From Dyella terrae (GTDB lineage: Bacteria > Pseudomonadota > Gammaproteobacteria > Xanthomonadales > Rhodanobacteraceae), in the NCBI RefSeq assembly GCF_022394535.1, contig NZ_CP089414.1:558001-622000 (forward strand): a stretch of DNA of 64,000 nucleotides, written 5' to 3'. Below the pieces are notes generated by a model. The model was given only the letters and a program-made list of their open reading frames with translations, had not been told where the DNA came from and did no database searches. Made by a program: the position numbers and the translations under genes. Within the stretch, counting starts at the first letter, position 1, and each line of letters opens with the position of its first letter. This document shows positions 8,874 through 17,501 of the stretch, in pieces.

Positions 8874-8883
8874 TAGACGTCTA
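8874..8883. promoter_or_regulatory. Perfect 10-bp palindrome TAGACGTCTA upstream of the TonB receptor
   Basis: TAGACGTCTA is self-complementary and sits about 90 bases upstream of the receptor start. Its core AGACGTCT equals the published 8-base MetJ box consensus, but only one copy is present whereas MetJ normally needs at least two adjacent boxes. The binding protein is therefore unknown. Confidence 0.3.
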
Positions 8884-9061
8884 AACATGTCCAATGACTA
8901 TTGGTTTTCAGCTCATAACCTCAGGGCATGAGCACCTCGGCCGCAGCAGGCCAGTTGGGCGAGTGAGGCGACAGCCAGGGGACAGTTAGAGGGGTGCCTG
9001 GCGTTGGGGTGATGGATGTCGCCTGGCGCTAGTCGCTGATTTCAAACGACTTCACGCGACA

Positions 9062-9089
9062 TTGATGCTTGGCTGAACGACCCTATATT
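9062..9089 (+). promoter_or_regulatory. Sigma-70 promoter for fusA2
   Basis: TTGATG at 9062-9067 and TATATT at 9084-9089 are separated by 16 bases, close to the sigma-70 consensus. The likely transcript start is about 65 bases before the fusA2 ATG. Confidence 0.6.
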
Positions 9090-9162
9090 GAGCGGATCCC
9101 TGGACAGGGTGGATTGATGGACCCCGTCCGGTTGGCAGGTACCTTCATTCAAGGCGGAACCC

Positions 9163-11292
9163 ATGGCACGTAAGAAGTCGCTTCAGCTGTATCGGAACAT
9201 TGGCATCATTGCGCACATCGATGCCGGTAAGACCACGACGACCGAGCGCATCCTGTACTACACGGGAAAGAAGCATCAGATCGTTGACGTGCATGACACC
9301 AAGGACGGCAAGGGTTCCACCACCACCGATTACCTGGAGCAGGAGCGCAAGCGCGGCATCACCATCCAGTCGGCGGCGGTGTCCACCGAGTGGAAGGGTC
9401 ACCAGATCAACTTGATCGATACGCCAGGCCACGTGGACTTCACCATCGAGGTGAACCGCAGCCTGCGCGTGCTCGATGGCGCAGTCGTCGTGTTTGACGG
9501 CGTGGCGGGCGTGGAGCCGCAGACGGAAACCAACTGGCGTCTGGCTGACCAGTACAACGTGCCGCGCGTGTGCTACGTCAACAAGATGGACCGCACGGGC
9601 GCCAATTTCGAGCACTGCGTGAAAGGCATTCGCGAGCGCCTCGGCGCCAACGTACTGCTGTGCCAGGTGCCGCTGGGCAGCCATGACGAGTTCATTGGCA
9701 TGGCCGACCTGGTGGCCGGCGTGGGCTATATCTGGAAGGGTGACGACAAGGACAGCCCCTGGGATACCGTGCCGCTCGATGAGATCGCCGGGCGTGTGAC
9801 GTTCTCCGAGGCCGGTGACCAGGCCTGGGTCGCCAATCTGGCGAAGCTGCGCCAGGAAACGTTGGAATACGCCTTGGCGATGGATGACGAAGCCTTCGAT
9901 CGCCTGATCGAAACGGGCGAGTTCGATCCTGAGAAGCTGAAGGAATGCATCCGTAAGGGCTGTGTGTCCGGCAAGCTGGTGCCGGTATTCTGCGGCTCCT
10001 CGTACCGCAATAAGGGCGTGCAGCAGTTGCTGGATGGCGTGATCGACTATATGCCGTATCCGGGCGAGAACGGCGGCATTGCGCTGGTTGACGAAGACGG
10101 CCACGTGACCGGCGAGCAAGGCGTAGTGGACGAAGCGCCGGCTCGCGTGTTGGCCTTCAAGGTGATCAACGACCAGTTTGGCACGCTTACCTTCTGCCGC
10201 GTTTACTCGGGCGTGGTCAGCAAGGGTGACACCTTGCTCAACGTCACGCGTGGCAAGAAGGAACGCATTGGCCGCATCGTGGAGGTGCAGGCGAATGCGA
10301 CCAAGGAAATCGACGAAGCACGCGCAGGCGATATCGTCGCTTTCGTTTCGCTCAAAGAAACGGAAACCGGCGATTCGCTGTCGGACCCGGCGCATCCTGC
10401 GCTGCTCGAACGCATGCGCTTCCCTGATCCGGTCATCAGCGTGTCGGTTGAGCCCAAGACCCGCAACGACGTCGATAAGCTGTCGTCGGCGCTCTACAAG
10501 ATGGTCAAGGCCGACCCTTCATTGCGGCTGGAGATGGACAAAGAAACCGGGCAGACCGTGCTCAAGGGCATGGGCGAGCTGCACCTGGAAGTGACCATCG
10601 ACCGCATGCGCACCGAGCTTGGCGTGGACGCGACCATGGGTAAGCCCAAGGTGAGCTTCCGCGAGGCCTTTGGTCGTACGGTCGAACATACCTATACGCA
10701 CAAGAAGCAATCGGGCGGCTCCGGCCAGTTTGCCGAAGTCACCATGGTGTTCGAGCCGCTGGCGACCGGTGGCGGTGTCGTTTTCTCCGACGAGATCGTC
10801 GGCGGCCGCGTGCCGCGCGAATACATCCCGGCGGTGGAGCACGCGGTAGATGTTGAGTCGCGCGAAGGCCAGGTGGCCGGCTACGAAGTGGTGGACTTCA
10901 AGGCCCGCCTGATCGACGGCAAGTACCACGACGTCGATTCGTCCGCGCTCGCGTTCGAGATAGCGACGCGCCAGTGTTTCCGCGAGGCCCAGCGGCTGAG
11001 CAAGCCCAAGCTGCTTGAGCCGGTGATGCGATTGGAAGTGTCGATGGAGCCCGATTACCTGGGTGACGTTATCGGCGACATCAATCGGCGACGTGGCACG
11101 GTGAATGAGCAAGGGCAGCGTGGCACGCAGGCATTCGTGCAGGGCTTTGTGCCGCTGGCGGAAATGTTCGGCTACATCAACTTCCTGCGTTCGGCCACGC
11201 GAGGCCGTGGCACGTTCACCATGGAGTTTGACCACTACGAGGAAGTGCCCGCCAATCTGGTGGACACATTGATGGAGAAAGAGGCGAAGTAA
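9163..11292 (+). CDS. fusA: Elongation factor G, stand-alone paralogue
   Basis: A 709-residue translational GTPase. The G motifs are complete: G1 AHIDAGKT (residues 17-24), RGITI, DTPGH and NKMD, followed by EF-G domains II-V with the conserved ELHLEV and GRGTFTMEF segments. It catalyses tRNA-mRNA translocation or ribosome recycling. Unlike the main EF-G it is not flanked by rpsL, rpsG or tuf, and it carries its own promoter, so it is probably a second EF-G. Such paralogues are often specialised for recycling or stress. Canonical insert lengths differ slightly ([19 protein letters not shown] region). Start ATG 9163 follows AAGGCGGAACCC. Confidence 0.92.
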   Translation: MARKKSLQLYRNIGIIAHIDAGKTTTTERILYYTGKKHQIVDVHDTKDGKGSTTTDYLEQERKRGITIQSAAVSTEWKGHQINLIDTPGHVDFTIEVNRSLRVLDGAVVVFDGVAGVEPQTETNWRLADQYNVPRVCYVNKMDRTGANFEHCVKGIRERLGANVLLCQVPLGSHDEFIGMADLVAGVGYIWKGDDKDSPWDTVPLDEIAGRVTFSEAGDQAWVANLAKLRQETLEYALAMDDEAFDRLIETGEFDPEKLKECIRKGCVSGKLVPVFCGSSYRNKGVQQLLDGVIDYMPYPGENGGIALVDEDGHVTGEQGVVDEAPARVLAFKVINDQFGTLTFCRVYSGVVSKGDTLLNVTRGKKERIGRIVEVQANATKEIDEARAGDIVAFVSLKETETGDSLSDPAHPALLERMRFPDPVISVSVEPKTRNDVDKLSSALYKMVKADPSLRLEMDKETGQTVLKGMGELHLEVTIDRMRTELGVDATMGKPKVSFREAFGRTVEHTYTHKKQSGGSGQFAEVTMVFEPLATGGGVVFSDEIVGGRVPREYIPAVEHAVDVESREGQVAGYEVVDFKARLIDGKYHDVDSSALAFEIATRQCFREAQRLSKPKLLEPVMRLEVSMEPDYLGDVIGDINRRRGTVNEQGQRGTQAFVQGFVPLAEMFGYINFLRSATRGRGTFTMEFDHYEEVPANLVDTLMEKEAK

Positions 11293-11305
11293 TGTCTCAA
11301 CGCTT

Positions 11306-11335
11306 ACGCCGTGAGCCGTTTCGCGCTCACGGCGT
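11306..11335. terminator. Perfect 11-bp hairpin between fusA2 and the sensor kinase
   Basis: ACGCCGTGAGC pairs exactly with GCTCACGGCGT across an 8-base loop. It lies between the converging stops at 11292 and 11342. There is no clear U tract on either side. Confidence 0.5.
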
Positions 11336-11341
11336 GGCGTT

Positions 11342-14300
11342 CTACGCTGATCGGTAGGCCGCGCGGCAAGGAATGCTCAACAGCCATTCCGTGCCGCGTG
11401 GGTGCGCACGCCTCAGCGCCAGTTTGGCGCCCAGTCGCTGCGCGCGTTCGCGCATGCCGACAATGCCCCAGTGTCCGGCTTGTGCGGCGGAGCGCACGAT
11501 GGCTTCGTCCATGCCGGTGCCATCATCGGTAATGCGTATACGCAACTGGTGCACTTGATGATCCACGTGGACCTCGACGTGTTTCGCCTGCGCGTGGAGA
11601 AAGGCATTGCGGATCGCTTCGCGGACGATGTCGATGATTTCGTCGCGTGCGCTGGGTAGCAACCTGCGTGGCTTGCCTTCTGCCGTGAGGCGGAAGGCTA
11701 CGTGAGGATAGAGCGAGGCCAGATCCTCACCCACGGCGAGAATCGACTGCACCGGCTCATTGTCCTGCGGACCATCGCCGCGCAAGGCGATGATCTTGCC
11801 GCGCCCCTCGATCACCATTTGCCGTGCCTGCTCGATGGCGGTATTCAACGCGTCGCCATGGGCCTGGTCGCGCACCGGTCGGGCCATCAGGGCTTGCAAT
11901 CGCAGTAGCAGGCCTTGCACACCCTGGAGCAGGGTGTCGTGGATTTCGCGCGCGATACGCTCGCGCTCGTTCATGCGTTCCATCAACTGCAGATGCACCC
12001 GGTCGGCGGCCAGGCGTGTGCGCCACAGGAAGAATGCGGCGATCAGCGTGACGATAACGACGATGCACAGCGCGTAAAACCAGCGTGCCTGATAGAACCA
12101 TGGCGCAATGGTCAGGCGGGTTTCGGCGCCCTGCATGTTCCACACGCCATCGTCGTTGGCCGCGATCACGTGGAAGCGATAAGTGCCGGGGGCAAGGTTG
12201 GAATAGAACGCATCGCGGCGGTTGCCCGCGTCCTGCCAGCCCGCATCCACGCCATCCAGCCGGTAACGGAAGCGCACGCGATCCGGTATGGCGAGGCTTG
12301 CCGCGCTGTACTGCACCTGCAGGTTGGTCGTGCCCTTGGGTAGGTCGATTTGACCGGCTGCAGCGTAGTGCCTGCCGTTGGCGATGACCGATGCGATATC
12401 GACGGGCGGCGGCAACAGGTTGCTGCCGAGCTCGTTGGGATCAATCCAGGCCGGGCCCTGGTTGGTCAGGAACCACAGATGCTGAAGGTCATCCACGACA
12501 GCCGTCGGAACGACCGCGGCCTGCTTCGCGATGCCCGGCAACCCGTCGCGGTAGTCGAACAAGCGATAGGCCGGCGCGTGATCGGGCTGATCGAAGCTGG
12601 TGGCGGCCTCGGCTGCATCAAGGCGCAGGACGCCCTTGCCGGTGTTCAGCCAAATGTCTCCGCTGGACGTGCGTACGATGCCGGTAATGCCGCTGAATGC
12701 GTCGTTGTCGGCCACGGACATGGTTGCGATACGGCCATCGCGCCATCGTGCCAGCCCGTGCTCGCCACCAATGAGTACGTCGCCGCTGCCGGCTTTGATC
12801 GAGGTGACCGTGCCCACGTGCAGACCGTTGGCGGCCGTGTAGAGCTGGGCGGAGTGATCGTCAAGGCGCACCAGACGATCATCGGCGTAACCGATCCACA
12901 ACGCGCCGCGGTTGTCGCTGGCAAGCGCCGTGGGCGTATCGTCGATCAATGCTCGCGTCGGAATGACCTGTTGCCACTGTCCCTGCCGGAGTCGATAAAG
13001 ACCGTGCTCGGCGAGCGCGAGCCAGAGCTGATCCTGGTTGTCGAGCGCGAAGGCATTGACGCGTGTCAGGTCCGACGAAACCGGCCACTCGGTGCTGTCG
13101 ATGGATTGTCCGTGCAGGCGATAGAGCTTGTTTCGGCCGACCATCCACAGGTCGCCGGCATGGTTGAACTGCATGCCGCTGGTGTCGTGCAAATCGCTGC
13201 GCACGACCTTATCGCCGTTGCCGTCGGAACGGTACAGCGTGCCGCCATTGGCAACCCACATCACGCCTGATGCATCGACGGCCATCGCGTAGTCGGCGGC
13301 CATGCCGAGCGGAACCTGTCCGGGCACCTGGAAACTGTTGCGATGGAAGCTGGCCAGGCCCATGTTCGTGCCGGCCCAGATCGTGCCTTCGGCATCCTGC
13401 AGCAAGGGCACGGCGCGCTCGGAAACGAGTCCGCTGGCCTTGCCGATGACTTCGGCAAGATCCTGTGCGCGCAAGGAGCGGCCCGTGGCCAAGTGCTCCA
13501 CATCGGCGACGCGATAGATACCGCCGCGATCGACCAGGGTGCCCCACAGGTTGCCGTAGCGATCGAACAGCAGGCGATTGGCCCAGGCAAAGTCCGTGTC
13601 ACCCGGGCGTTCCGCGGCGGTGACGCTGGGGTGATCGGGCGTAAGGCCGGGCAGGGCGCGGGTGCCATGGTCGTGATCGGACAGCCACAGCGTTCCATCC
13701 GGCGCCTGCGCCACGATGCCGTACTTGGCCATGCTCACATGGGTCGGCTGGAAACGATGTTCGCCAGGGCGAAGAAACATCAACGATTCGCCCGTGGTCA
13801 CCCACAGCGTGCCGTCGCGCGCGGTGATGAGCCAATCGGCGCGATGCGAAGGGTAACCCCAGTCGGCACCTACGGTCCGCCACTGGCTGCCGTCAAAATG
13901 GGCAAGGCCACCTTCCGTTGCGGCCCAGACAGTCCCATCGCTCGTCTGCGCAAACGCCAACACCAAGCCGGGCGGGAAGTCCTTGCCGGGCGCGTATTGC
14001 CGGAGGTGTCCTGCTTGCAGCTCGCTCACGCCGCCGTAATAAAAGCCGAGCCACAGCGAGCCATCGTGCAAGGAGCCCATCGCGGTGATGTCGTTGGAGC
14101 GGAAACGCTCGCCGTCAGCTGGCTGAAAGCGTTCGAAACGAAATCCATCGAAGCGATATAGGCCGCTGCCAGTACCCAGCCAGAGGTAACCACCCTTGCT
14201 CTGCGTCATGGCCCAGATATCGGCGGGCGTGCCGGTTTCCGTGGTCCACAACCGGCGGCGAAAGCCTGGTGAATCACTGGCATGGGCGGTGAGCAGCACG

Positions 14301-14374
14301 CTCGCCGTCAACAGCGCTGCGCCAAGATAGCGCGCAACGTGACGGACGAAGGCCGGCCATCCGAGCATCGTCAT
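11342..14374 (-). CDS. Beta-propeller sensor histidine kinase (HisKA_3 type)
   Basis: A 1010-residue membrane sensor kinase. ATG 14374 is chosen because it begins a signal sequence (ALLTASVLLTAHAS), whereas the longer open frame overlaps the divergent regulator gene. Residues about 35-670 hold repeated two-component-regulator propeller units (W-x-G-T and LWLG-type blocks such as GYLWLGTGSGLYR). A Y_Y_Y domain follows (FRYRLDGVDAGWQDAG), then one transmembrane helix (ALCIVVIVTLIAAFFLW), a HisKA_3 dimerisation helix with phospho-acceptor H812 (AREIHDTLLQG), and a HATPase domain with GTGMDEAI and GHWGIVGM. It probably senses a periplasmic ligand and phosphorylates the NarL-type regulator encoded divergently at 14597. 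Confidence 0.9.
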   Translation of the reverse strand: MTMLGWPAFVRHVARYLGAALLTASVLLTAHASDSPGFRRRLWTTETGTPADIWAMTQSKGGYLWLGTGSGLYRFDGFRFERFQPADGERFRSNDITAMGSLHDGSLWLGFYYGGVSELQAGHLRQYAPGKDFPPGLVLAFAQTSDGTVWAATEGGLAHFDGSQWRTVGADWGYPSHRADWLITARDGTLWVTTGESLMFLRPGEHRFQPTHVSMAKYGIVAQAPDGTLWLSDHDHGTRALPGLTPDHPSVTAAERPGDTDFAWANRLLFDRYGNLWGTLVDRGGIYRVADVEHLATGRSLRAQDLAEVIGKASGLVSERAVPLLQDAEGTIWAGTNMGLASFHRNSFQVPGQVPLGMAADYAMAVDASGVMWVANGGTLYRSDGNGDKVVRSDLHDTSGMQFNHAGDLWMVGRNKLYRLHGQSIDSTEWPVSSDLTRVNAFALDNQDQLWLALAEHGLYRLRQGQWQQVIPTRALIDDTPTALASDNRGALWIGYADDRLVRLDDHSAQLYTAANGLHVGTVTSIKAGSGDVLIGGEHGLARWRDGRIATMSVADNDAFSGITGIVRTSSGDIWLNTGKGVLRLDAAEAATSFDQPDHAPAYRLFDYRDGLPGIAKQAAVVPTAVVDDLQHLWFLTNQGPAWIDPNELGSNLLPPPVDIASVIANGRHYAAAGQIDLPKGTTNLQVQYSAASLAIPDRVRFRYRLDGVDAGWQDAGNRRDAFYSNLAPGTYRFHVIAANDDGVWNMQGAETRLTIAPWFYQARWFYALCIVVIVTLIAAFFLWRTRLAADRVHLQLMERMNERERIAREIHDTLLQGVQGLLLRLQALMARPVRDQAHGDALNTAIEQARQMVIEGRGKIIALRGDGPQDNEPVQSILAVGEDLASLYPHVAFRLTAEGKPRRLLPSARDEIIDIVREAIRNAFLHAQAKHVEVHVDHQVHQLRIRITDDGTGMDEAIVRSAAQAGHWGIVGMRERAQRLGAKLALRRAHPRGTEWLLSIPCRAAYRSA

Positions 14375-14596
14375 AGGTAGTCCGTGTGAGCCTGGCCGGT
14401 GATATCCGGCGGCGATGCGTACAGCATATCGCCACGGGACATGCAGCCATAGGTGTTGCGCGGCGAACACAGAATCACCCGATTGGGCATTGCTCAGCAT
14501 GGTGTCGCGCCAGCTATAGTTCGAGCCGTTACCCCCGGCCGGTCTCCCCGCGCCTGCCGATGAGGTCCGCCCAGTCATACGTCGAGGGACCATATC

Positions 14597-15229
14597 GTGA
14601 CAGTTGATGCGACACGCATCCGGGTCCTGATCGCCGACGATCACCCGATCATGCGCGACGGCATCGTCGCGGCGATCGAGAGCGCACCCGACATGGACGT
14701 GGTGGGGCAGGCGGCTGACGGCGCGGAAGCCATCGTGCGCTACCGCGAACTGCGTCCGGACGTAGCGCTGGTCGATCTGCAGATGCCGGGCGTGGATGGC
14801 CTGCAAGCCATTTCAACGCTGGGCGCCGAGTTTCCGGACGCGCGGATCATCGTGCTGACGTCCTATCCCGGCGATGCCCGCGTGAAGCGCGCGTTGACGT
14901 TTGGCGCCAACGCCTATTTGCTGAAGACGGCCACGCGCGATGAAATCCTTGCCGGCATCCGTTCGGTCATGGGTGGGCGGCGCGTGATGGCGGTGGAAGT
15001 GGCGGGAGACATCGCCTCCCATGCATGGTCGGAAATGCTGAGTGATCGCGAGCTCAGCGTATTGCGGCTGGTAGCGACGGGCCATACCAACAAGCGTATC
15101 GCCGACATTCTTTGCGTCTCCGAAGACACGGTGAAGGCGCGACTGAAGAACATCATGACCAAGCTGGGCGCACTCGACCGCACACATGCGGTGACGTTGG
15201 CGCGCAATCGCGGCTTCTTCGACGGCTGA
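14597..15229 (+). CDS. NarL/FixJ-type response regulator
   Basis: A 210-residue regulator with an N-terminal receiver domain (acidic pocket ADD near residue 13, phospho-acceptor D60 in VDLQMPG, LKTATR with the conserved lysine) and a C-terminal LuxR-type helix-turn-helix (LSDRELSVLRLVATGHTNKRIA, VSEDTVKARLKNI). The start is GTG 14597 preceded by GAGGG. It is the obvious partner of the sensor kinase encoded on the opposite strand; the two starts are 222 bases apart and share a regulatory region. The targets are not visible, but the adjacent haloperoxidase-XapX-amidohydrolase cluster on the same strand is a candidate. Confidence 0.92.
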   Translation: MTVDATRIRVLIADDHPIMRDGIVAAIESAPDMDVVGQAADGAEAIVRYRELRPDVALVDLQMPGVDGLQAISTLGAEFPDARIIVLTSYPGDARVKRALTFGANAYLLKTATRDEILAGIRSVMGGRRVMAVEVAGDIASHAWSEMLSDRELSVLRLVATGHTNKRIADILCVSEDTVKARLKNIMTKLGALDRTHAVTLARNRGFFDG

Positions 15230-15521
15230 TTCCGTCGCCTCCCCTGTAACACGCAAGACACACTTTCCGCGTCACACGCGGCGTGGCTGCGTCTGCGTTT
15301 TCTTCCAAGGCATCAACTACCTGATCGGGTAGGCAAGATTTGCCGCGATTGGGATACCTAGTTGGCGCGTAATGGGAAGAATGTCAGTGGGCGGCGAGGG
15401 CACTCGCAGGCCCGACAAACCCCACCACTTCCGTCACGCGCGCATGGCTCTACGCAGGATACGGTTCGCCGCAGCCTGATGTGCCGCGCTCGACGGATTC
15501 ATCGGGAGAGCCCGCGTGTCG

Positions 15522-15659
15522 ATGAGCGATCAACGTCCGGAGATCGACTCCGCCAAGCGCGTCTTTTCTGGCGGCATGGCGACGGCATCGGCTGCACTGG
15601 CGCTGCCCGTGATCGGGCGAGCGCGTCTTCCTATCCCTCACATGGAAAAATCAACATGA
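15522..15659 (+). CDS. Short ORF resembling a Tat leader, probably the detached 5' end of the next gene
   Basis: A 45-residue frame beginning [15 protein letters not shown] and continuing into a hydrophobic alanine-rich stretch ([14 protein letters not shown]). It resembles a twin-arginine signal in which the first arginine is lysine (KR-x-F). Its TGA overlaps the ATG of the hydrolase by three bases (ATGA). Adding one A to the run of five at 15646-15650 would fuse it in frame with the hydrolase to give a 318-residue Tat-exported enzyme. It may be a coupled leader peptide, a degraded signal or the product of a sequence error; it is too short to be certain. Confidence 0.45.
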   Translation: MSDQRPEIDSAKRVFSGGMATASAALALPVIGRARLPIPHMEKST

Positions 15660-16477
15660 GCTCGATCACCACCAAAGACGGCACCGAGATCTATTACAAG
15701 GATTGGGGGCAGGGGCAGCCCGTCGTGTTCTCGCACGGTTGGCCGCTGTCCGCCGATGCGTGGGATGCGCAGATGTTCTTCCTCAGTTCGCAGGGCTTCC
15801 GCACCATCGCGCACGACCGTCGTGGCCATGGCCGCTCCAGTCAGCCCTGGAATGGCAACGACATGGACACCTATGCCGATGACCTCGCCGCACTGATCGA
15901 GAAGTTGGACCTGAAGAACATCGTGCTGGTTGGCCATTCGACAGGTGGCGGCGAAGTGGCGCACTACATCGGCCGTCACGGCAACGCGCGTGTCGCCAAG
16001 GCGGTGCTGATCGGTGCGGTGCCGCCGATCATGGTCAAGACAGCCAACAATCCCGGTGGCCTGCCCATCGAGGTGTTCGACGACATCCGTGCGAAGACGC
16101 TGGCCGATCGTTCGCAGTTCTTCAAGGACTTGTCCGGCCCGTTCTTCGGCGCCAATCATCCGAACTCCAACGCTACCCAGGGCATGCGCGACTCGTTCTG
16201 GATGCAGGGCATGATGGGCGGCTTGAAGGGCCTGTATGACTGCATCAAGCAGTTCTCGGAAGTGGATTACACCGACGACCTGAAGAAGATCGAGGTGCCC
16301 ACGCTGGTGATTCATGGCGACGACGACCAGATCGTGCCGATCGATCACGCAGGCCGTCTGTCCGCCAAGATCGTCAAGCACGCCACGCTCAAGGTTTATC
16401 CCGGCGCACCGCATGGCCTGACGGCCACGCACCAGGAGCAGGTCAACAAGGATCTGCTCGAGTTCATCCGTTCCTGA
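15656..16477 (+). CDS. Alpha/beta hydrolase, non-haem chloroperoxidase-like
   Basis: A 273-residue alpha/beta hydrolase of the cofactor-free haloperoxidase/esterase group. The nucleophile elbow GHSTGGG places S95, the acid is in HGDDDQIVP (about D224) and the histidine is H253 (GAPHGL). The oxyanion segment [12 protein letters not shown] is typical. These proteins are mainly esterases or lactonases that show perhydrolase activity with peroxide. ATG 15656 gives the usual cytosolic family start, but the preceding short ORF suggests that the ancestral protein carried a Tat signal. It is the first solid gene of the cluster ending at 22248; the next gene starts 65 bases downstream. Confidence 0.88.
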   Translation: MSSITTKDGTEIYYKDWGQGQPVVFSHGWPLSADAWDAQMFFLSSQGFRTIAHDRRGHGRSSQPWNGNDMDTYADDLAALIEKLDLKNIVLVGHSTGGGEVAHYIGRHGNARVAKAVLIGAVPPIMVKTANNPGGLPIEVFDDIRAKTLADRSQFFKDLSGPFFGANHPNSNATQGMRDSFWMQGMMGGLKGLYDCIKQFSEVDYTDDLKKIEVPTLVIHGDDDQIVPIDHAGRLSAKIVKHATLKVYPGAPHGLTATHQEQVNKDLLEFIRS

Positions 16478-16542
16478 CCCTCCCGAGGCGCGCCGGCAGC
16501 CTCAGGCCGGCGTGCCCTTTATTCGCACCCTGGAGTACTCCC

Positions 16543-17196
16543 ATGTCCATCACCGCCACGCCGACCCCGGGCAAGCAACTGATCACCCCGACGGACCACA
16601 CGCTGATCCTGATCGACTTCCAGTCGCAGATGTCGTTTGCCACGCACTCGATCGATCCGACCGTGTTGCGCAACAACGCGGCGCTGGTTGCGAACGCGGC
16701 GGCCAGCTTCAAGGTATCGACCATTTTGACCACGGTGGCCGAGAAGACCTTCTCCGGCCCGATGTATAGCGAGATCACCGATCCGTTCCCGGGCCAGGCG
16801 CTGCTGGATCGCACGTCCATGAATACCTGGGAAGACGCCGCGGTGATCAAGCGCGTCAATGCGATCGGCAAGAGCCGGCTGGTGCTGGCTGGCCTGTGGA
16901 CTTCGGTGTGCATTGTCGGCCCGGCACTGTCGGCGCTGGATCAAGGCTTCGAGGTCTATGTGATTGCCGACGCGTGCGGCGACGTATCGGCCGAGGCACA
17001 CAACCGCGCCATCGAACGAATGATCCAGGCAGGTGCTCGCCCGATGACGTCGCTGCAGTACCTGCTGGAACTCCAGCGCGACTGGGCACGCACCGAAAGC
17101 TACGACAGCACCACGGATATCGCCAGGCGCTTCGGCGGTTCCTATGGGCTTGGCATTACCTACGCCAAGAGCATGTTCGGGGCCCACGAAGGCTGA
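16543..17196 (+). CDS. Isochorismatase-family cysteine hydrolase
   Basis: A 217-residue hydrolase of the nicotinamidase/isochorismatase superfamily. The catalytic triad is visible as D25 (LILIDFQ), K68 (VAEKTF) and C123 (LWTSVCIVG). Family members cleave amides or vinyl ethers; the subgroup with LAGLWTSVCI usually lacks a known substrate and is found next to XapX and YtcJ genes. The start ATG 16543 follows CACCCTGGAGTACTCCC. It is cytosolic by sequence. The context suggests a step of one detoxification or catabolic pathway with its neighbours. Confidence 0.88.
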   Translation: MSITATPTPGKQLITPTDHTLILIDFQSQMSFATHSIDPTVLRNNAALVANAAASFKVSTILTTVAEKTFSGPMYSEITDPFPGQALLDRTSMNTWEDAAVIKRVNAIGKSRLVLAGLWTSVCIVGPALSALDQGFEVYVIADACGDVSAEAHNRAIERMIQAGARPMTSLQYLLELQRDWARTESYDSTTDIARRFGGSYGLGITYAKSMFGAHEG

Positions 17197-17222
17197 TTGC
17201 TGGGCGCCTCTGGAGCATGGCC

Positions 17223-17501
17223 ATGAAAATCTACGTGATCTCGCTAGCTGCCGGCGTATTGGTCGGCGTCATCTACGCCCTGTTGCAGGTCCGCTCACCG
17301 GCGCCGCCCCTGGTGGCGCTGGTGGGTCTGTTGGGTATTTTGTGCGGAGAGCAGTTGCCTCCGTTGGTGAAAAATATCCTGCATCGTCAGGCCCAGCCGA
17401 CCGTCTGGCTGCGCGAACAGGTCAAGCCGCATATGTGCGGTGAATTGCCCTCGGCTCATCACGCCGCGCGCAAGAGCGACTCTACGGAGCAGAAGTCATG
17501 A
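17223..17501 (+). CDS. XapX domain membrane protein
   Basis: A 92-residue protein with two hydrophobic helices (VISLAAGVLVGVIYALLQV, PPLVALVGLLGILCGEQL) separated by RSPAPP, the signature of the XapX (DUF1427) family. ATG 17223 is favoured over 17217 by spacing from GGAG. The C-terminal half is hydrophilic and histidine-containing. The function is unknown; it was named for xanthosine-operon linkage in other bacteria. Its stop overlaps the next ATG by four bases (ATGA), showing translational coupling to the amidohydrolase. Confidence 0.85.
   Translation: MKIYVISLAAGVLVGVIYALLQVRSPAPPLVALVGLLGILCGEQLPPLVKNILHRQAQPTVWLREQVKPHMCGELPSAHHAARKSDSTEQKS

Larger units (their letters stand above)
8785..9162. 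other. Intergenic region between the TonB receptor and fusA2, divergent promoters
   Basis: 378 bases separate the two divergent genes. I see the receptor ribosome site at its left edge, the TAGACGTCTA palindrome at 8874, an unremarkable middle and the fusA2 promoter near 9062-9089. No open frame with coding character was seen. Confidence 0.6.

Noticed and set aside
11342..14806. 1154-residue version of the sensor kinase
   Set aside because: The extra N-terminus overlaps the divergent regulator gene and lacks a signal peptide, whereas ATG 14374 starts one directly.
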